A stretch of DNA of 64,000 nucleotides from Flavobacterium sp. (GTDB lineage Bacteria; Bacteroidota; Bacteroidia; Flavobacteriales; Flavobacteriaceae): positions 1 to 64,000 of the forward strand of contig JACMOK010000046.1 in NCBI GenBank assembly GCA_014378065.1, written 5' to 3'. Shown one piece after another: positions 38,320 through 50,700 of this stretch. Every line of letters starts with the position of its first letter. The first letter of the stretch is position 1. The notes below the pieces were generated by a model. The model made no database searches. It saw only the letters and a list, made by a program, of their open reading frames with translations, and had not been told where the DNA came from. A program made the position numbers and the translations under genes.

Positions 38320-39099
38320 ATGGTAAATCTAAAAAACTATAGTGTTGGAATAAAGTATTTTGTTTTATTCTTAACATTTACGCTAGGTATTTCGGGCTGT
38401 CAGCAAAAATTATATGTTAGTCGAATTGTAGGAAAAGAAATTCCCATCACCGATCAAAATAGCGAAGTTTCCGAAATTAAAGATTTTATCAAACCCTACC
38501 GCGAGCGGATCGATCAGGATTTAAACACTGTCCTGGCTTATGCTCCCGAAACTTTAGACAAAAGCGGCGAATGGCAATCTGCGATCGGAAATTTGTTTGC
38601 TGATGTCGTGCTGAAAAAAGGCAATCCCATTTTTATGGCGCGTGAAAAGAAATCGATCGATTTGGTTTTGCTCAACCACGGCGGCATCCGATCAATTATT
38701 CCCAAAGGCAACGTAACTGCAAGAACAGCTTTTGAAATCATGCCTTTTGAGAATAGTCTTGTGGTTGTTGCAGTCAAAGGCGAACAAATCATGGAAATGA
38801 TTCAGTACATCATTAAAGAAAAAAAACCGCATCCATTGACTGGAATGACTTTTATTATTGATAAAAACAGCGAGCCCAAAACCATTTTGATTCAAGGCGC
38901 ACCGCTGGACAATAATAAAATTTATTATGTAGGCACTAACGATTATTTGTCAAATGGAGGGGACAATATGGTTTTCTTCAAAAAAGGAGTTCAGAAATAC
39001 GATCTCGATTACAAGCTTCGAAATATTTTAATTGATTATTTTAAAGAAGTGGATACGTTGCCCGTTGTTCTCGATAAAAGAATTTTTGTCGAAAAATAA
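38320..39099 (+). CDS. 5'-nucleotidase C-terminal domain protein, predicted lipoprotein
   Basis: LGISGCQ lipobox; LNHGGIRSIIPKGNVTARTAFEIMPFENSLVVV, YYVGTNDYLSNGGDNM. Confidence 0.88.
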   Translation: MVNLKNYSVGIKYFVLFLTFTLGISGCQQKLYVSRIVGKEIPITDQNSEVSEIKDFIKPYRERIDQDLNTVLAYAPETLDKSGEWQSAIGNLFADVVLKKGNPIFMAREKKSIDLVLLNHGGIRSIIPKGNVTARTAFEIMPFENSLVVVAVKGEQIMEMIQYIIKEKKPHPLTGMTFIIDKNSEPKTILIQGAPLDNNKIYYVGTNDYLSNGGDNMVFFKKGVQKYDLDYKLRNILIDYFKEVDTLPVVLDKRIFVEK

Positions 39100-39107
39100 T
39101 AAACCCC

Positions 39108-39185
39108 TAGCCCTGATGGCAGTGACATCCTTTACTGGCGGGGTTCGCCAGTAAAGATAGAACGAACAGCCGGAACAGCTCCTGA
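39108..39185 (+). other. Dispersed structured intergenic element, copy 1 (possible Flavo-1-type RNA motif)
   Basis: TAGCCCTGATGGCAGTGACATC-[CTTTACTGGCG-GGGTT-CGCCAGTAAAG]-ATAGAACGAACAGCCGGAACAGCTCCTGA; second copy near 50626. Transcribed strand unknown. Confidence 0.65.
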
Positions 39186-39231
39186 ACTTACAGCAATTTT
39201 GTTCTAAAATCAAGGTTAATATTTATCAAAA

Positions 39232-40143
39232 ATGAAAAGACGAGCATTTATAGAAAAGACAGCCGCCACCACTGCATTTGTGGGTTTGGGCTTATCAATG
39301 AGTAGTTTCAAAACAACTGAAACCAAGCATTTGACTATTTTGCATACCAACGATGTGCACAGTTATATTGATCCGTTTCCGCCAAACCATCCGAAGAATC
39401 CGAATATGGGCGGCGTAGCGCGACGAGCGGCGCTGATTGAAAGCATCCGCAAAGAAAATTCAAATGTGTTGCTGCTTGATGCAGGAGATATTTTTCAGGG
39501 CACTCCTTATTTTAATTATTACGGAGGGGAACTCGAGTTTAAATTGATGAGCATGATGCAGTATGATTTGGCTACGCTCGGAAATCATGATTTTGACAAT
39601 GGGATTGAAGGTTTTTACGCCCAATTGCCTCATGCCAAATTTGATTTTGTATCAGCAAATTACGATTTTAAGAATACTGTATTGCACGGATTGGTTAAAC
39701 CCTACAAGATTTTTTATAAAAATGGTATCAAGGTCGGCGTTTTTGGTTTGGGGGTAGGGTTGGACGGTTTAGTGGATAAAAAAAATTATAAAGAAACGGT
39801 TTACAACGATCCAGTTGCCGTGTCTCAAGATATGTCATCTATTTTAAAACAGCAAGAAAAATGCGATCTGGTAATCTGCTTATCGCATATTGGTTATGAG
39901 TATAAAAATGATCCGGCCAAAATTTGCGATTTGCAATTGGCAGCACGCACCAAAGATATCGACTTGATTATCGGAGGCCACACCCACACTTTTCTTGACA
40001 AACCAACAGTATTAAAAAATGCCGAGGATAAGGACGTTTTGATCAATCAGGTGGGTTGCTACGGTATTAATTTGGGAAGAATTGATTTTTATTTGGATTC
40101 CGATACCGCGCGATCTAAGGCAGGAAAATCAATTACTGTTTAA
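39232..40143 (+). CDS. 5'-nucleotidase/metallophosphatase N-terminal domain protein with possible Tat signal
   Basis: KRRAFIEKTAATTAFVGLG; LTILHTNDVHSYIDPF, LLDAGDIFQGTPYFNYYGG, ATLGNHDFDNG, DLIIGGHTHTFLD. Confidence 0.92.
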   Translation: MKRRAFIEKTAATTAFVGLGLSMSSFKTTETKHLTILHTNDVHSYIDPFPPNHPKNPNMGGVARRAALIESIRKENSNVLLLDAGDIFQGTPYFNYYGGELEFKLMSMMQYDLATLGNHDFDNGIEGFYAQLPHAKFDFVSANYDFKNTVLHGLVKPYKIFYKNGIKVGVFGLGVGLDGLVDKKNYKETVYNDPVAVSQDMSSILKQQEKCDLVICLSHIGYEYKNDPAKICDLQLAARTKDIDLIIGGHTHTFLDKPTVLKNAEDKDVLINQVGCYGINLGRIDFYLDSDTARSKAGKSITV

Positions 40144-40827
40144 AGATTCGGAATTTTTTATTCGCTCTGCTTCTAGCACAAATTTATAGAAAGTATAGTG
40201 CATTACTGCAAAAATCAAGGCTGACATAGGTTGAAAAATACCATTTGTTAAATAATATTTCTGTATCGTAAATAAAAAAACCAATACTACCGCGAACAAT
40301 GTACTCAATGCCAGCCAAAAATTAACTCGGTTGTCATCCATGATGTAATTGGATAACGAAATTCCTGCGAGGATGGAAATCAATATTCCATTAACTATTG
40401 CTGGATAAAAGCTGGTCGACAGCGAACTCATCGTTAAATTTATCAGGCAGGAAAATATAAAAAGAAACGGTGCGCAGGCAATGATAAATGGCAAAAAAGG
40501 TTGTTTTCCGATCAGCCTTACAACAACGACTATTGTCAAAATTCGGTAGACCATAAAAGTTAAAATACCATACAACAAAAACTCCTGTGCGCTCGACAAA
40601 AGGAAAATATTGGAACCCCACGCAAAAAAAAGCGACAGTAAATAAAAAATATTTTTGACTTTAGAAGTAAAAAAATACAACGCCATCAATAGCGGGATAA
40701 GGAGTGGCTTAAACACCAACACCGACGTATTATGCTGAAATAGTTCCGCAATAACAAGAATAGTTGTGATTGCAAAATAAATTTTGGTGGTGTTTTTTTC
40801 GAGTCGATCTGGATTGGATAGCTTCAC
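40129..40827 (-). CDS. YhhN-like (lysoplasmalogenase family-related) membrane protein, paralog 1
   Basis: Multi-TM; FKPLLIPLLMALYFFTSK; tandem paralog organisation. Confidence 0.65.
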   Translation of the reverse strand: MKLSNPDRLEKNTTKIYFAITTILVIAELFQHNTSVLVFKPLLIPLLMALYFFTSKVKNIFYLLSLFFAWGSNIFLLSSAQEFLLYGILTFMVYRILTIVVVVRLIGKQPFLPFIIACAPFLFIFSCLINLTMSSLSTSFYPAIVNGILISILAGISLSNYIMDDNRVNFWLALSTLFAVVLVFLFTIQKYYLTNGIFQPMSALIFAVMHYTFYKFVLEAERIKNSESLNSN

Positions 40828-40836
40828 TTTTAATGA

Positions 40837-41553
40837 CTAAGTCGGAAAATACAAATCCGTTTTTTCGTTTTGCTCAGCCGCTATTACAAATTTATAAAAA
40901 GCGAAAAAAGCGAAAAAGTTTAAAATTACCGCCATCGGACTAATTACGGAAAGCGATATGATTGACAAATAATATTTTTCAATAAAGAGTACAAATCGAA
41001 GTCCGATAAACAACAACGTACTTATGAGCAGCCAAGAGTTTGCCCGATTGTCGATTTGAATATAACTACTCACCGCGAGGCCTCCTAGTAATGAGATTAG
41101 CAAACTCTGAATTACTAATATACTGAATTCTATCATAGAAATTTCGCCTGTAATTAAAATGAGATACAAGAAAATGATCAAAAAGGGAATTGTACTTAAT
41201 ACAAATATCTGATAATTCTTAGTTAAAAGCAATTTAAAAATAAAGACCACCATAATTATTCTCTGAATGATAAACGCAATTATTCCCAAATAGAAAAGCG
41301 GTGCGGTTTTATAAAAAAATAGAATATTGCTTAATAGCAGGATAATGAGTATGAAAAAAAACAATGGGTTTTTGCGTTCTGAATTGACTGTATAAATTAA
41401 AATTAACAATAATGGCGTCGCAATTCTGGTAAAGATAATTAACGGTAAATGTATCAGTACTTCTGCTATTACTTCAGTAAACAGCATCAAAAAATAGATG
41501 CCGGTTAATAAATAAACTACGTTGCGATTGCTATTTAGAAACCTCATGCGCAA
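40837..41553 (-). CDS. YhhN-like membrane protein, paralog 2
   Basis: Multi-TM; TRIATPLLLILIYTVNSER aligned with the paralogs' KPLLMP block. Confidence 0.6.
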   Translation of the reverse strand: MRMRFLNSNRNVVYLLTGIYFLMLFTEVIAEVLIHLPLIIFTRIATPLLLILIYTVNSERKNPLFFFILIILLLSNILFFYKTAPLFYLGIIAFIIQRIIMVVFIFKLLLTKNYQIFVLSTIPFLIIFLYLILITGEISMIEFSILVIQSLLISLLGGLAVSSYIQIDNRANSWLLISTLLFIGLRFVLFIEKYYLSIISLSVISPMAVILNFFAFFAFYKFVIAAEQNEKTDLYFPT

Positions 41554-41569
41554 ATTGGGTGTTTACTAA

Positions 41570-42307
41570 TCATAAAATTTCCTTTTTCATGCTTTTCTCT
41601 AATTTATATCGTCTTTTTCTTCTTTCGTCCATTAGGATAAAATGATAAAGCAGGTATTGCGCGATCACAAATAAAATCATACCCAACGGCCTTAAAAAAT
41701 GGTAAGTGGCATAATATATTTTAAGCACAAAAATGAATTGTGTTACAGTGATAAAAATAGTACTCACCAACAAATAATTGTTTTGTTTGGTCGATTTTAA
41801 GATGTAACTACCAAGACAGAAGCCTCCATACAAGATCAGCGTTATGCCGCTGATTACAAATAGGGTAAATTGCGATTCCAATTCGTTGCAAATTAAATTC
41901 CCTACCACCAGATAAGCCACAAAAAATGGCAAACATCCAATAATTAACGGCAGGTAACCTGGAAATTTCGAAATTTTAGCGACAATATAAAATACTAAAA
42001 TACGGTTGACAAGAAAGAATAAGGTGCCAATAAAGACGGTATCTACAGCCAAAGAAATGAATAAAACATTGGCAATCCATAATGATAGTAATGAAAAGAT
42101 GAAAATAAAATTATATTTTTTAGAAGAGCAACAATAGATGCCAACGAGTATTGGCATTAAAAAAGGCTTGGTCATACTTATTAAAGCAATGTCATTATTT
42201 GACTCTGCAATCACTTCAATAAATGCCAATAAAAAATAAGCTATGGTTAAAGGATTGGTTAGCTTGGTTTTGTCAAAACCTTTGAAAAAAGTTAAAAAGT
42301 CGCTCAT
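41570..42307 (-). CDS. YhhN-like membrane protein, paralog 3
   Basis: Multi-TM; MTKPFLMPILVGIYCCSSKK. Confidence 0.65.
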   Translation of the reverse strand: MSDFLTFFKGFDKTKLTNPLTIAYFLLAFIEVIAESNNDIALISMTKPFLMPILVGIYCCSSKKYNFIFIFSLLSLWIANVLFISLAVDTVFIGTLFFLVNRILVFYIVAKISKFPGYLPLIIGCLPFFVAYLVVGNLICNELESQFTLFVISGITLILYGGFCLGSYILKSTKQNNYLLVSTIFITVTQFIFVLKIYYATYHFLRPLGMILFVIAQYLLYHFILMDERRKRRYKLEKSMKKEIL

Positions 42308-42392
42308 ACAATTAATTTCCTAACTCGTTTTTTTAATAAATAATAGCGCTAAAAATACAATAAATTTACTGGAATGATACATTTAAAACAAT

Positions 42393-45129
<2,737 letters not shown>

Positions 45130-45151
45130 TTATCGGAATTAAGGTTAAAAT

Positions 45152-45625
45152 CTAAGACTCAATAATCGAATGAATTTGTTGGTATAATTGACCGTTGCTC
45201 AAAAAGGCGCCTTGTTGAATTAATTCGAAAATTGATTTGTTGCGTTCGCCAGTGAAATCTTTTTTTCCAATTTTCAGCTCGATAGCCTCGGTAAACAACT
45301 TATCACTAAGAAATTGTAGTCCGTCTTTAGTCATGAAATCGGTATCACTAAAAAACGATTTTAAGATGATTGATTCTATGTAATTCTCAAAGCAATGAAA
45401 AAGAAATATATGATTTTTGGAGAAATGTTCCAAATAGGTAGCACGAGAAAGAACACCTTCCCAAATCAAATCCGAAAAAACATCGAGTTCTTGTTCGGCC
45501 ACTTCAGGCCTTTCCGCCTTGAGCTGGTCCCATTCTAGTTTGTCAATTGATTGCGTAGCCAGAAACCTAGCGAATTCAGGATGCAGTTCTTCAAATTGTT
45601 CTTTAAGGAGTCTTGTGTATTTCAA
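45152..45625 (-). CDS. Conserved hypothetical protein (DUF6495-like)
   Basis: Intact 157-aa ORF, YTRLLKEQFEELHPEFARFLATQSIDKLEWDQLK; family name from memory. Confidence 0.6.
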   Translation of the reverse strand: MKYTRLLKEQFEELHPEFARFLATQSIDKLEWDQLKAERPEVAEQELDVFSDLIWEGVLSRATYLEHFSKNHIFLFHCFENYIESIILKSFFSDTDFMTKDGLQFLSDKLFTEAIELKIGKKDFTGERNKSIFELIQQGAFLSNGQLYQQIHSIIES

Positions 45626-45692
45626 TGAAGCTGCTTAGCATTAATTCAATATTTTTTTTCAGCATTGCGGCAGGTGTGGCACATAAACGAAT

Positions 45693-45727
45693 AAAAAAAA
45701 TCCCGACTTTGATCGGGATTTTTTTTA
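45693..45727 (-). terminator. Terminator hairpin downstream of rplI
   Basis: AAAAATCCCGA-CTTTGA-TCGGGATTTTT. Confidence 0.85.
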
Positions 45728-45740
45728 TTAACAGTTACAA

Positions 45741-46184
45741 TTATGCTTTTTCAGCGACAATCTCATAAGGCAATTCAACGATTACATCACGATGCAAACG
45801 CACATTAGCGGTATACTTACCGGTACGTTTAACGATACCGCTAGTAATGAATTTTCTATCTATCGCTTGACCAGCCTTTTGTAAGGCTTCGGCAATATCA
45901 ATGTTGGTGATAGAACCAAAAAGTTTTTCGCCACCAGCCTTGGCTGAAATTTTAATTTCGATAGCTTTCAAAGTTTCTCCCAATGCCTTTGCATCATTTA
46001 CTACTTTGGATTCTTTGTGCGCTTTTTGCTTTAAATTTTCAGCTAAAACTTTTTTCGCAGAAGGAGTTGCCATGTGAGCATGACCTTGTGGAATTAAAAA
46101 GTTACGGCCATAGCCTGCTTTCACAGCTACTATATCATCTTTAAAGCCTAAATTTTGTACGTCTTTTTTTAATATAAGTTCCAT
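45741..46184 (-). CDS. rplI: 50S ribosomal protein L9
   Basis: MELILKKDVQNLGFKDDIVAVKAGYGRNFLIPQGHA, GGEKLFGSIT. Confidence 0.97.
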   Translation of the reverse strand: MELILKKDVQNLGFKDDIVAVKAGYGRNFLIPQGHAHMATPSAKKVLAENLKQKAHKESKVVNDAKALGETLKAIEIKISAKAGGEKLFGSITNIDIAEALQKAGQAIDRKFITSGIVKRTGKYTANVRLHRDVIVELPYEIVAEKA

Positions 46185-46199
46185 AAATTTGCTTCTTTA

Positions 46200-46496
46200 T
46201 TATTTTAGTAAATCAGCCACATACGGCATTAACGCTAAATGTCGGGCTCTCTTTACAGCTACTGACACTTTTCTTTGGTATTTCAATGAAGTTCCTGTCA
46301 AACGACGCGGTAAGATTTTACCCTGTTCGTTTACGAATTTCAATAAAAAGTCTGCATCCTTGTAATCAATATATTTGATACCGGATTTTTTGAAACGACA
46401 ATACTTTTTTGTTTTGTTGGTTTCAATGTTTAAAGGTGTAAGATATCTGATATCTCCATCTTTTTTTCCTGAAGCGGATTGTTGTAGAGTTGCCAT
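46200..46496 (-). CDS. rpsR: 30S ribosomal protein S18
   Basis: [52 protein letters not shown]. Confidence 0.97.
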   Translation of the reverse strand: MATLQQSASGKKDGDIRYLTPLNIETNKTKKYCRFKKSGIKYIDYKDADFLLKFVNEQGKILPRRLTGTSLKYQRKVSVAVKRARHLALMPYVADLLK

Positions 46497-46501
46497 AATG
46501 A

Positions 46502-46843
46502 TTACGCTTTTGGTGCTTTTAATTTAGTTCTTCTTCTTTCTGCCCAAGAAATTGCATGTTTGTCTAAGCTTACGGTTAGAAAACGCATTATTCTTTCGTC
46601 ACGTCTAAATTCAGTTTCAAAAGCAATAAGTACTTCACCTGTTACTTTGAATTCGAATAAATGGTAAAAACCACTTTTCTTGTTTTGGATTTCGTAAGCC
46701 ATTTTTTTCAGACCCCAATCTTCTTTTGATATCATTTCTGCTCCTCTGGACGTAAGAAATTCTTCGAATTTGCTCACTGTTTCCTTTACCTGAACATCAG
46801 ATAAAACGGGATTTAAAATGAAAACAGTTTCATAATGATTCAT
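46502..46843 (-). CDS. rpsF: 30S ribosomal protein S6
   Basis: [46 protein letters not shown], start moved to internal Met. Confidence 0.96.
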   Translation of the reverse strand: MNHYETVFILNPVLSDVQVKETVSKFEEFLTSRGAEMISKEDWGLKKMAYEIQNKKSGFYHLFEFKVTGEVLIAFETEFRRDERIMRFLTVSLDKHAISWAERRRTKLKAPKA

Positions 46844-46870
46844 AAATATGTAATTATTTGTTAATTTTTG

Positions 46871-46900
46871 CAAAACTAAACTTTTATTTTTAACATCCAA
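46871..46900 (-). promoter_or_regulatory. Bacteroidetes-type promoter for rpsF-rpsR-rplI
   Basis: Minus strand TTG-N19-TAGTTTTG matches TTG/TAnnTTTG with canonical spacing. Confidence 0.7.
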
Positions 46901-47009
46901 CTAAAAATCGTTTTTATTCGTTAAAACGCAAAAAAAACCGATAAACATTAGGTTCGCTTGGAAAAACGTTTTACTTTCGTCATTCCAAATCTATAATAAA
47001 TAAAAAATT

Positions 47010-47705
47010 ATGAAACTAAATTGTGTCGTTGTAGATGATTCGTCTATTCAAAGGATGATTATCGCAAAGTTAGTGAATAATCATCCAAATTTACATTTAA
47101 TTGGTGATTTTTCAAATGCAATTGAAGCAAAAAATTGCATGTCGGTTCATACCGTAGACCTGATATTTCTAGATATTGAAATGCCGGTCATCAGCGGTTT
47201 TGACTTTCTAGACGGATTAAAGGTGAAACCACAAATCATTTTTATCACGTCTAAAGCTGAGTACGCCATGAAAGCGTTCGATTATGATGCAACGGATTAC
47301 CTACAAAAACCGATTGCCTTGGATCGTTTTAATGCTTCTGTTAAACGTGCTATGGATTTTCATTTACTCAAAAAAGAAAATCAAGAAGAAGATGGTGAAC
47401 ATATCTTTATTAAGAGTAATCTTAAAAAATTAAAAGTATTTACATCAAAAATCAAATGGATTGAAGCTTTTGGCGACTATGTTAAAGTAGTGACCGAAGA
47501 AGATAGCAACTTGGTACTCTCCACGATGAAATCTTTTGAGAACGATTTATCCAAAGACAAGTTTATTCGCGTACACAAGTCTTACATTATCAATATTGAC
47601 AAGGTCGAAAGGTTTAACAGTAAATTTGCTGAAATTGGAATAACAAAAATACCTTTAAGTCGCAACAAGAAAGAAGATCTTGTTCGTGCGCTCGCCATCG
47701 CCTAA
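47010..47705 (+). CDS. LytTR-family response regulator
   Basis: CVVVDDSSIQRMII, LIFLDIEMPVISGFDFL, FIKSNLKKLKVFTSKIKWIEAFGDYVKVVTEE, FIRVHKSYIINIDKVERF. Confidence 0.95.
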   Translation: MKLNCVVVDDSSIQRMIIAKLVNNHPNLHLIGDFSNAIEAKNCMSVHTVDLIFLDIEMPVISGFDFLDGLKVKPQIIFITSKAEYAMKAFDYDATDYLQKPIALDRFNASVKRAMDFHLLKKENQEEDGEHIFIKSNLKKLKVFTSKIKWIEAFGDYVKVVTEEDSNLVLSTMKSFENDLSKDKFIRVHKSYIINIDKVERFNSKFAEIGITKIPLSRNKKEDLVRALAIA

Positions 47706-50152
47706 TAAAAATCGACGTTCACCGCGATTTTAATCGCTCTGAATTGCGGTACTAAATCAAAACTATCCAGTATTTTCTGGATGGTTTTTTTTGTGCCTTG
47801 TAACGACTGATTCTGAGGGATTTTTATCGTAATGGTTCGAATATACTCGTTTCTAATTCTACTGACAGGAGGCTCCTCAGGCCCGAGCACAGGGAAATTC
47901 AAATTTTGGACCAGCACTTGATAAAGCCACAGCGAACCTTCTTTGAGTTTTTCAAAATCTCTGTGTTTTAGCGTTAGTTTTATCAGACGAAAATATGGCG
48001 GATATTTATAAATTCGACGCTCATGCAATTGTTCAGTATACATTCCGACATAATCGTTGTGGGTAACTTGCTGTATTGTAGGGTGGTCCGGATTATAGGT
48101 TTGAATAATTACTTTTCCTTGCTTTTCCGATCTTCCTGAACGTCCAGACACCTGTGTCATCATCTGAAAACTTCTTTCAAAGGCCCTAAAATCGGGATGA
48201 TACAACATATTATCGGCATTCATGATACCGACCAAGCTAACATTGTCAAAATCCAATCCTTTGGCTAGCATTTGTGTTCCCACCAAAATATCAATTTCTC
48301 TATTTTTGAAACTGTCGATGATTTTCTCAAAACCATACTTGCCACGCGTAGTGTCTTGATCCATTCTTCCAATTTTGACTGACGGAAAAAGGAGAATTAA
48401 TTCCTGCTGAATTTGCTCGGTTCCAAAGCCTTTAGTCGTTAAATGTACACTTGAACAACTATGACAATTTGTGGGATTGGCCATCGCGTAACCGCAATAA
48501 TGGCACCGCAATTGGTTTTTCTGTTTGTGATAAGTTAAGCTAACATCGCATTGGGAACACTGCGGAACATGACCACAAGTCATGCATTCGACAATTGGAG
48601 AATAGCCTCTGCGGTTTTGAAATAAAATCACTTGCTCACCCAAAGATAAAGCCAATGTAATTTCCTCAATTAAAGTATCGCTAAAATGTCCTGACATCTT
48701 CTTTCTCAAATACTTGTCTTTTAAATCGACTAATTCGATTTGAGGCATTTTTACCTTTCCAAAGCGTTCGGAAAGCTCAATCCAACCAAACTTTCCGGAG
48801 GTTGCATTAAAATAGGTCTCAATACTCGGCGTGGCAGAACCTAACAACACTTTTGCTTGATGACTATGGGCCAGCACGATCGCCGCATCTCTGGCATGAT
48901 AACGCGGTGCGGGATCTTGCTGTTTGAACGTCTGTTCGTGTTCCTCATCAACAATGATCAATCCCAATTGGCAAAAAGGTAAAAATAAAGCCGACCTTGC
49001 CCCTATGACTATTTGCGCTTTGTCTGAATTTGATAGCACTTGATTCCACACTTCTACCCGTTCGTTATTACTGTATTTAGAATGATAAACTGCTACTTTA
49101 TTTCCAAAATATTGCTGCAATCTTTTCACCAACTGGGTGGTTAGTGCAATTTCGGGGAGCAGGTATAAAATTTGTTTTTGTTCTTTTAGATAATCTTCAA
49201 TGAGTTTTATATAAACCTCGGTTTTTCCACTTGAGGTCACCCCGTGCAACAAGCAAACCTCCTTGGTGTCAAATGAGGTTTGGACCGATTCGAATGCCCG
49301 CTGTTGTGCTTCGCTTAATCGTAAAATTTCCTGTTTGAGTTTACCGGAAAAAGACACACGGTCCTGCTGAAGATAATATTCTTCAAAAATATTTTTATCC
49401 ACTAAGGCTTTGACTACTGCCGAAGAAGATCGGGCCGCTTCTATTAGCTTTTTAACGGCGATGGGCGACTTGTCAATGCCCTTACATTGAAAATACTGCA
49501 ATATAATTTCGGTTTGCTTTGGCCCCTTCAAGGTGTTCAGCAATTGATTTAAACTTTCGTCACTAGCGTAATCTGCATGCAACCGGATGTAGCGAATCAA
49601 TTTCGGCTTATAGGTTTCAGAAATTTCTTCCTGCAAAACCAATAAATTCTTGTTCATTAACTTCTGAATTACAGGAAAAACATTTTTCTTATCCAATATT
49701 GCGATCACGTCCTGCACTTTTAACGAAGATTGGCGTTGTAAGGCTTGGTAAATCAAAAACTCCTCATCGGAAAGTTGACTTTCTTCAACCAATACGTCCG
49801 TTTTTTGAGTGAGCACTGTTTCGCTTTCCAATAGCAAAGCGCTGGGCATAGCGCCGCGATACACATCCCCAATGGCACACATGTAATACGCCGAAATCCA
49901 TTGCCAATGGGCAATCTGGATTTGGTTAACCACGGGGCTTTGATCAAGAATTTCGTGTATTTCTTTTGCTTCATACAAAAGCGGTTGGTTCTGATGGGTT
50001 TCTATCACCAATGCCGTATAAATTTTACTTTTCCCAAAGGGCACAGCCACTCGCATTCCGATTTTAATATACTCAAATTCGGCTTCAGAGATGCTGTAAG
50101 TAAAGGTTTTTGAAAGTGAGAGTGGCAAAATGACTTCGGCGAAGAACTTCAT
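47702..50152 (-). CDS. priA: Primosomal protein N' (replication restart helicase)
   Basis: LLHGVTSSGKTEVYIKLIE, IIVDEEHE, LLGSATPSIETYFNA, CHYCGY zinc motifs, QVSGRSGR. Confidence 0.97.
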   Translation of the reverse strand: MKFFAEVILPLSLSKTFTYSISEAEFEYIKIGMRVAVPFGKSKIYTALVIETHQNQPLLYEAKEIHEILDQSPVVNQIQIAHWQWISAYYMCAIGDVYRGAMPSALLLESETVLTQKTDVLVEESQLSDEEFLIYQALQRQSSLKVQDVIAILDKKNVFPVIQKLMNKNLLVLQEEISETYKPKLIRYIRLHADYASDESLNQLLNTLKGPKQTEIILQYFQCKGIDKSPIAVKKLIEAARSSSAVVKALVDKNIFEEYYLQQDRVSFSGKLKQEILRLSEAQQRAFESVQTSFDTKEVCLLHGVTSSGKTEVYIKLIEDYLKEQKQILYLLPEIALTTQLVKRLQQYFGNKVAVYHSKYSNNERVEVWNQVLSNSDKAQIVIGARSALFLPFCQLGLIIVDEEHEQTFKQQDPAPRYHARDAAIVLAHSHQAKVLLGSATPSIETYFNATSGKFGWIELSERFGKVKMPQIELVDLKDKYLRKKMSGHFSDTLIEEITLALSLGEQVILFQNRRGYSPIVECMTCGHVPQCSQCDVSLTYHKQKNQLRCHYCGYAMANPTNCHSCSSVHLTTKGFGTEQIQQELILLFPSVKIGRMDQDTTRGKYGFEKIIDSFKNREIDILVGTQMLAKGLDFDNVSLVGIMNADNMLYHPDFRAFERSFQMMTQVSGRSGRSEKQGKVIIQTYNPDHPTIQQVTHNDYVGMYTEQLHERRIYKYPPYFRLIKLTLKHRDFEKLKEGSLWLYQVLVQNLNFPVLGPEEPPVSRIRNEYIRTITIKIPQNQSLQGTKKTIQKILDSFDLVPQFRAIKIAVNVDFY

Positions 50153-50179
50153 TGTGTATGATTATAGTTTGTAACAGAC

Positions 50180-50614
50180 CTAGCCTTTAATTCTATCCCA
50201 ATATTGTGTTCTTCCAATTATTGAAATGCCAATGTAGCCGCGAACTTTAAGCTTGTCGCGCGATTCTAGACCAATTGTGCACTTGTATAATCTGCCATGC
50301 TTGGGATCTAATATTTTTCCGTTGCCGTATTGATTGCCCTCCTTCGTGAGTCCTTTGATAACTGTCAATCCTAGTATTGGCTTGTTTTTGTCGTCTCCAG
50401 GACATTTTTCACATTTTTTCTGATCTCGTTTGACATTAAAAATCTCTATGACCTTGCCATACATTTTTCCATGAATTTCAAAAATTTCAACGACTGCGAT
50501 GGCTTTTCCCGTTTCGTCATCTATGGTTTTCCATTTACCGATGACCGTGTGGGATTGTGCAAAAAAGAAGGTCGTAAACAAAAAAAACGCGAGACAAATA
50601 AAATTTCTATCCAT
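50180..50614 (-). CDS. DUF2147 family secreted protein
   Basis: VIGKWKTIDDETGKAIAVVEI, KCEKCPGDDKNKPILGL, GKILDPKHGRLYKCTI, LKVRGYIGISIIGRTQYW. Confidence 0.92.
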   Translation of the reverse strand: MDRNFICLAFFLFTTFFFAQSHTVIGKWKTIDDETGKAIAVVEIFEIHGKMYGKVIEIFNVKRDQKKCEKCPGDDKNKPILGLTVIKGLTKEGNQYGNGKILDPKHGRLYKCTIGLESRDKLKVRGYIGISIIGRTQYWDRIKG

Positions 50615-50625
50615 AGTTGAAAGGT

Positions 50626-50700
50626 ATTAGCCCTGATGGCAGCGGCATCTCTCAATTTGTAAAATTGGGAATACAGCGTACAGCAGGAAACAGCTCCTGA
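50626..50700 (+). other. Dispersed structured intergenic element, copy 2 (possible Flavo-1-type RNA motif)
   Basis: TAGCCCTGATGGCAGCGGCATC-[TCTCAATTT-GTA-AAATTGGGA]-ATACAGCGTACAGCAGGAAACAGCTCCTGA; flanks match copy 1, hairpin sequence differs. Strand unknown. Confidence 0.65.
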
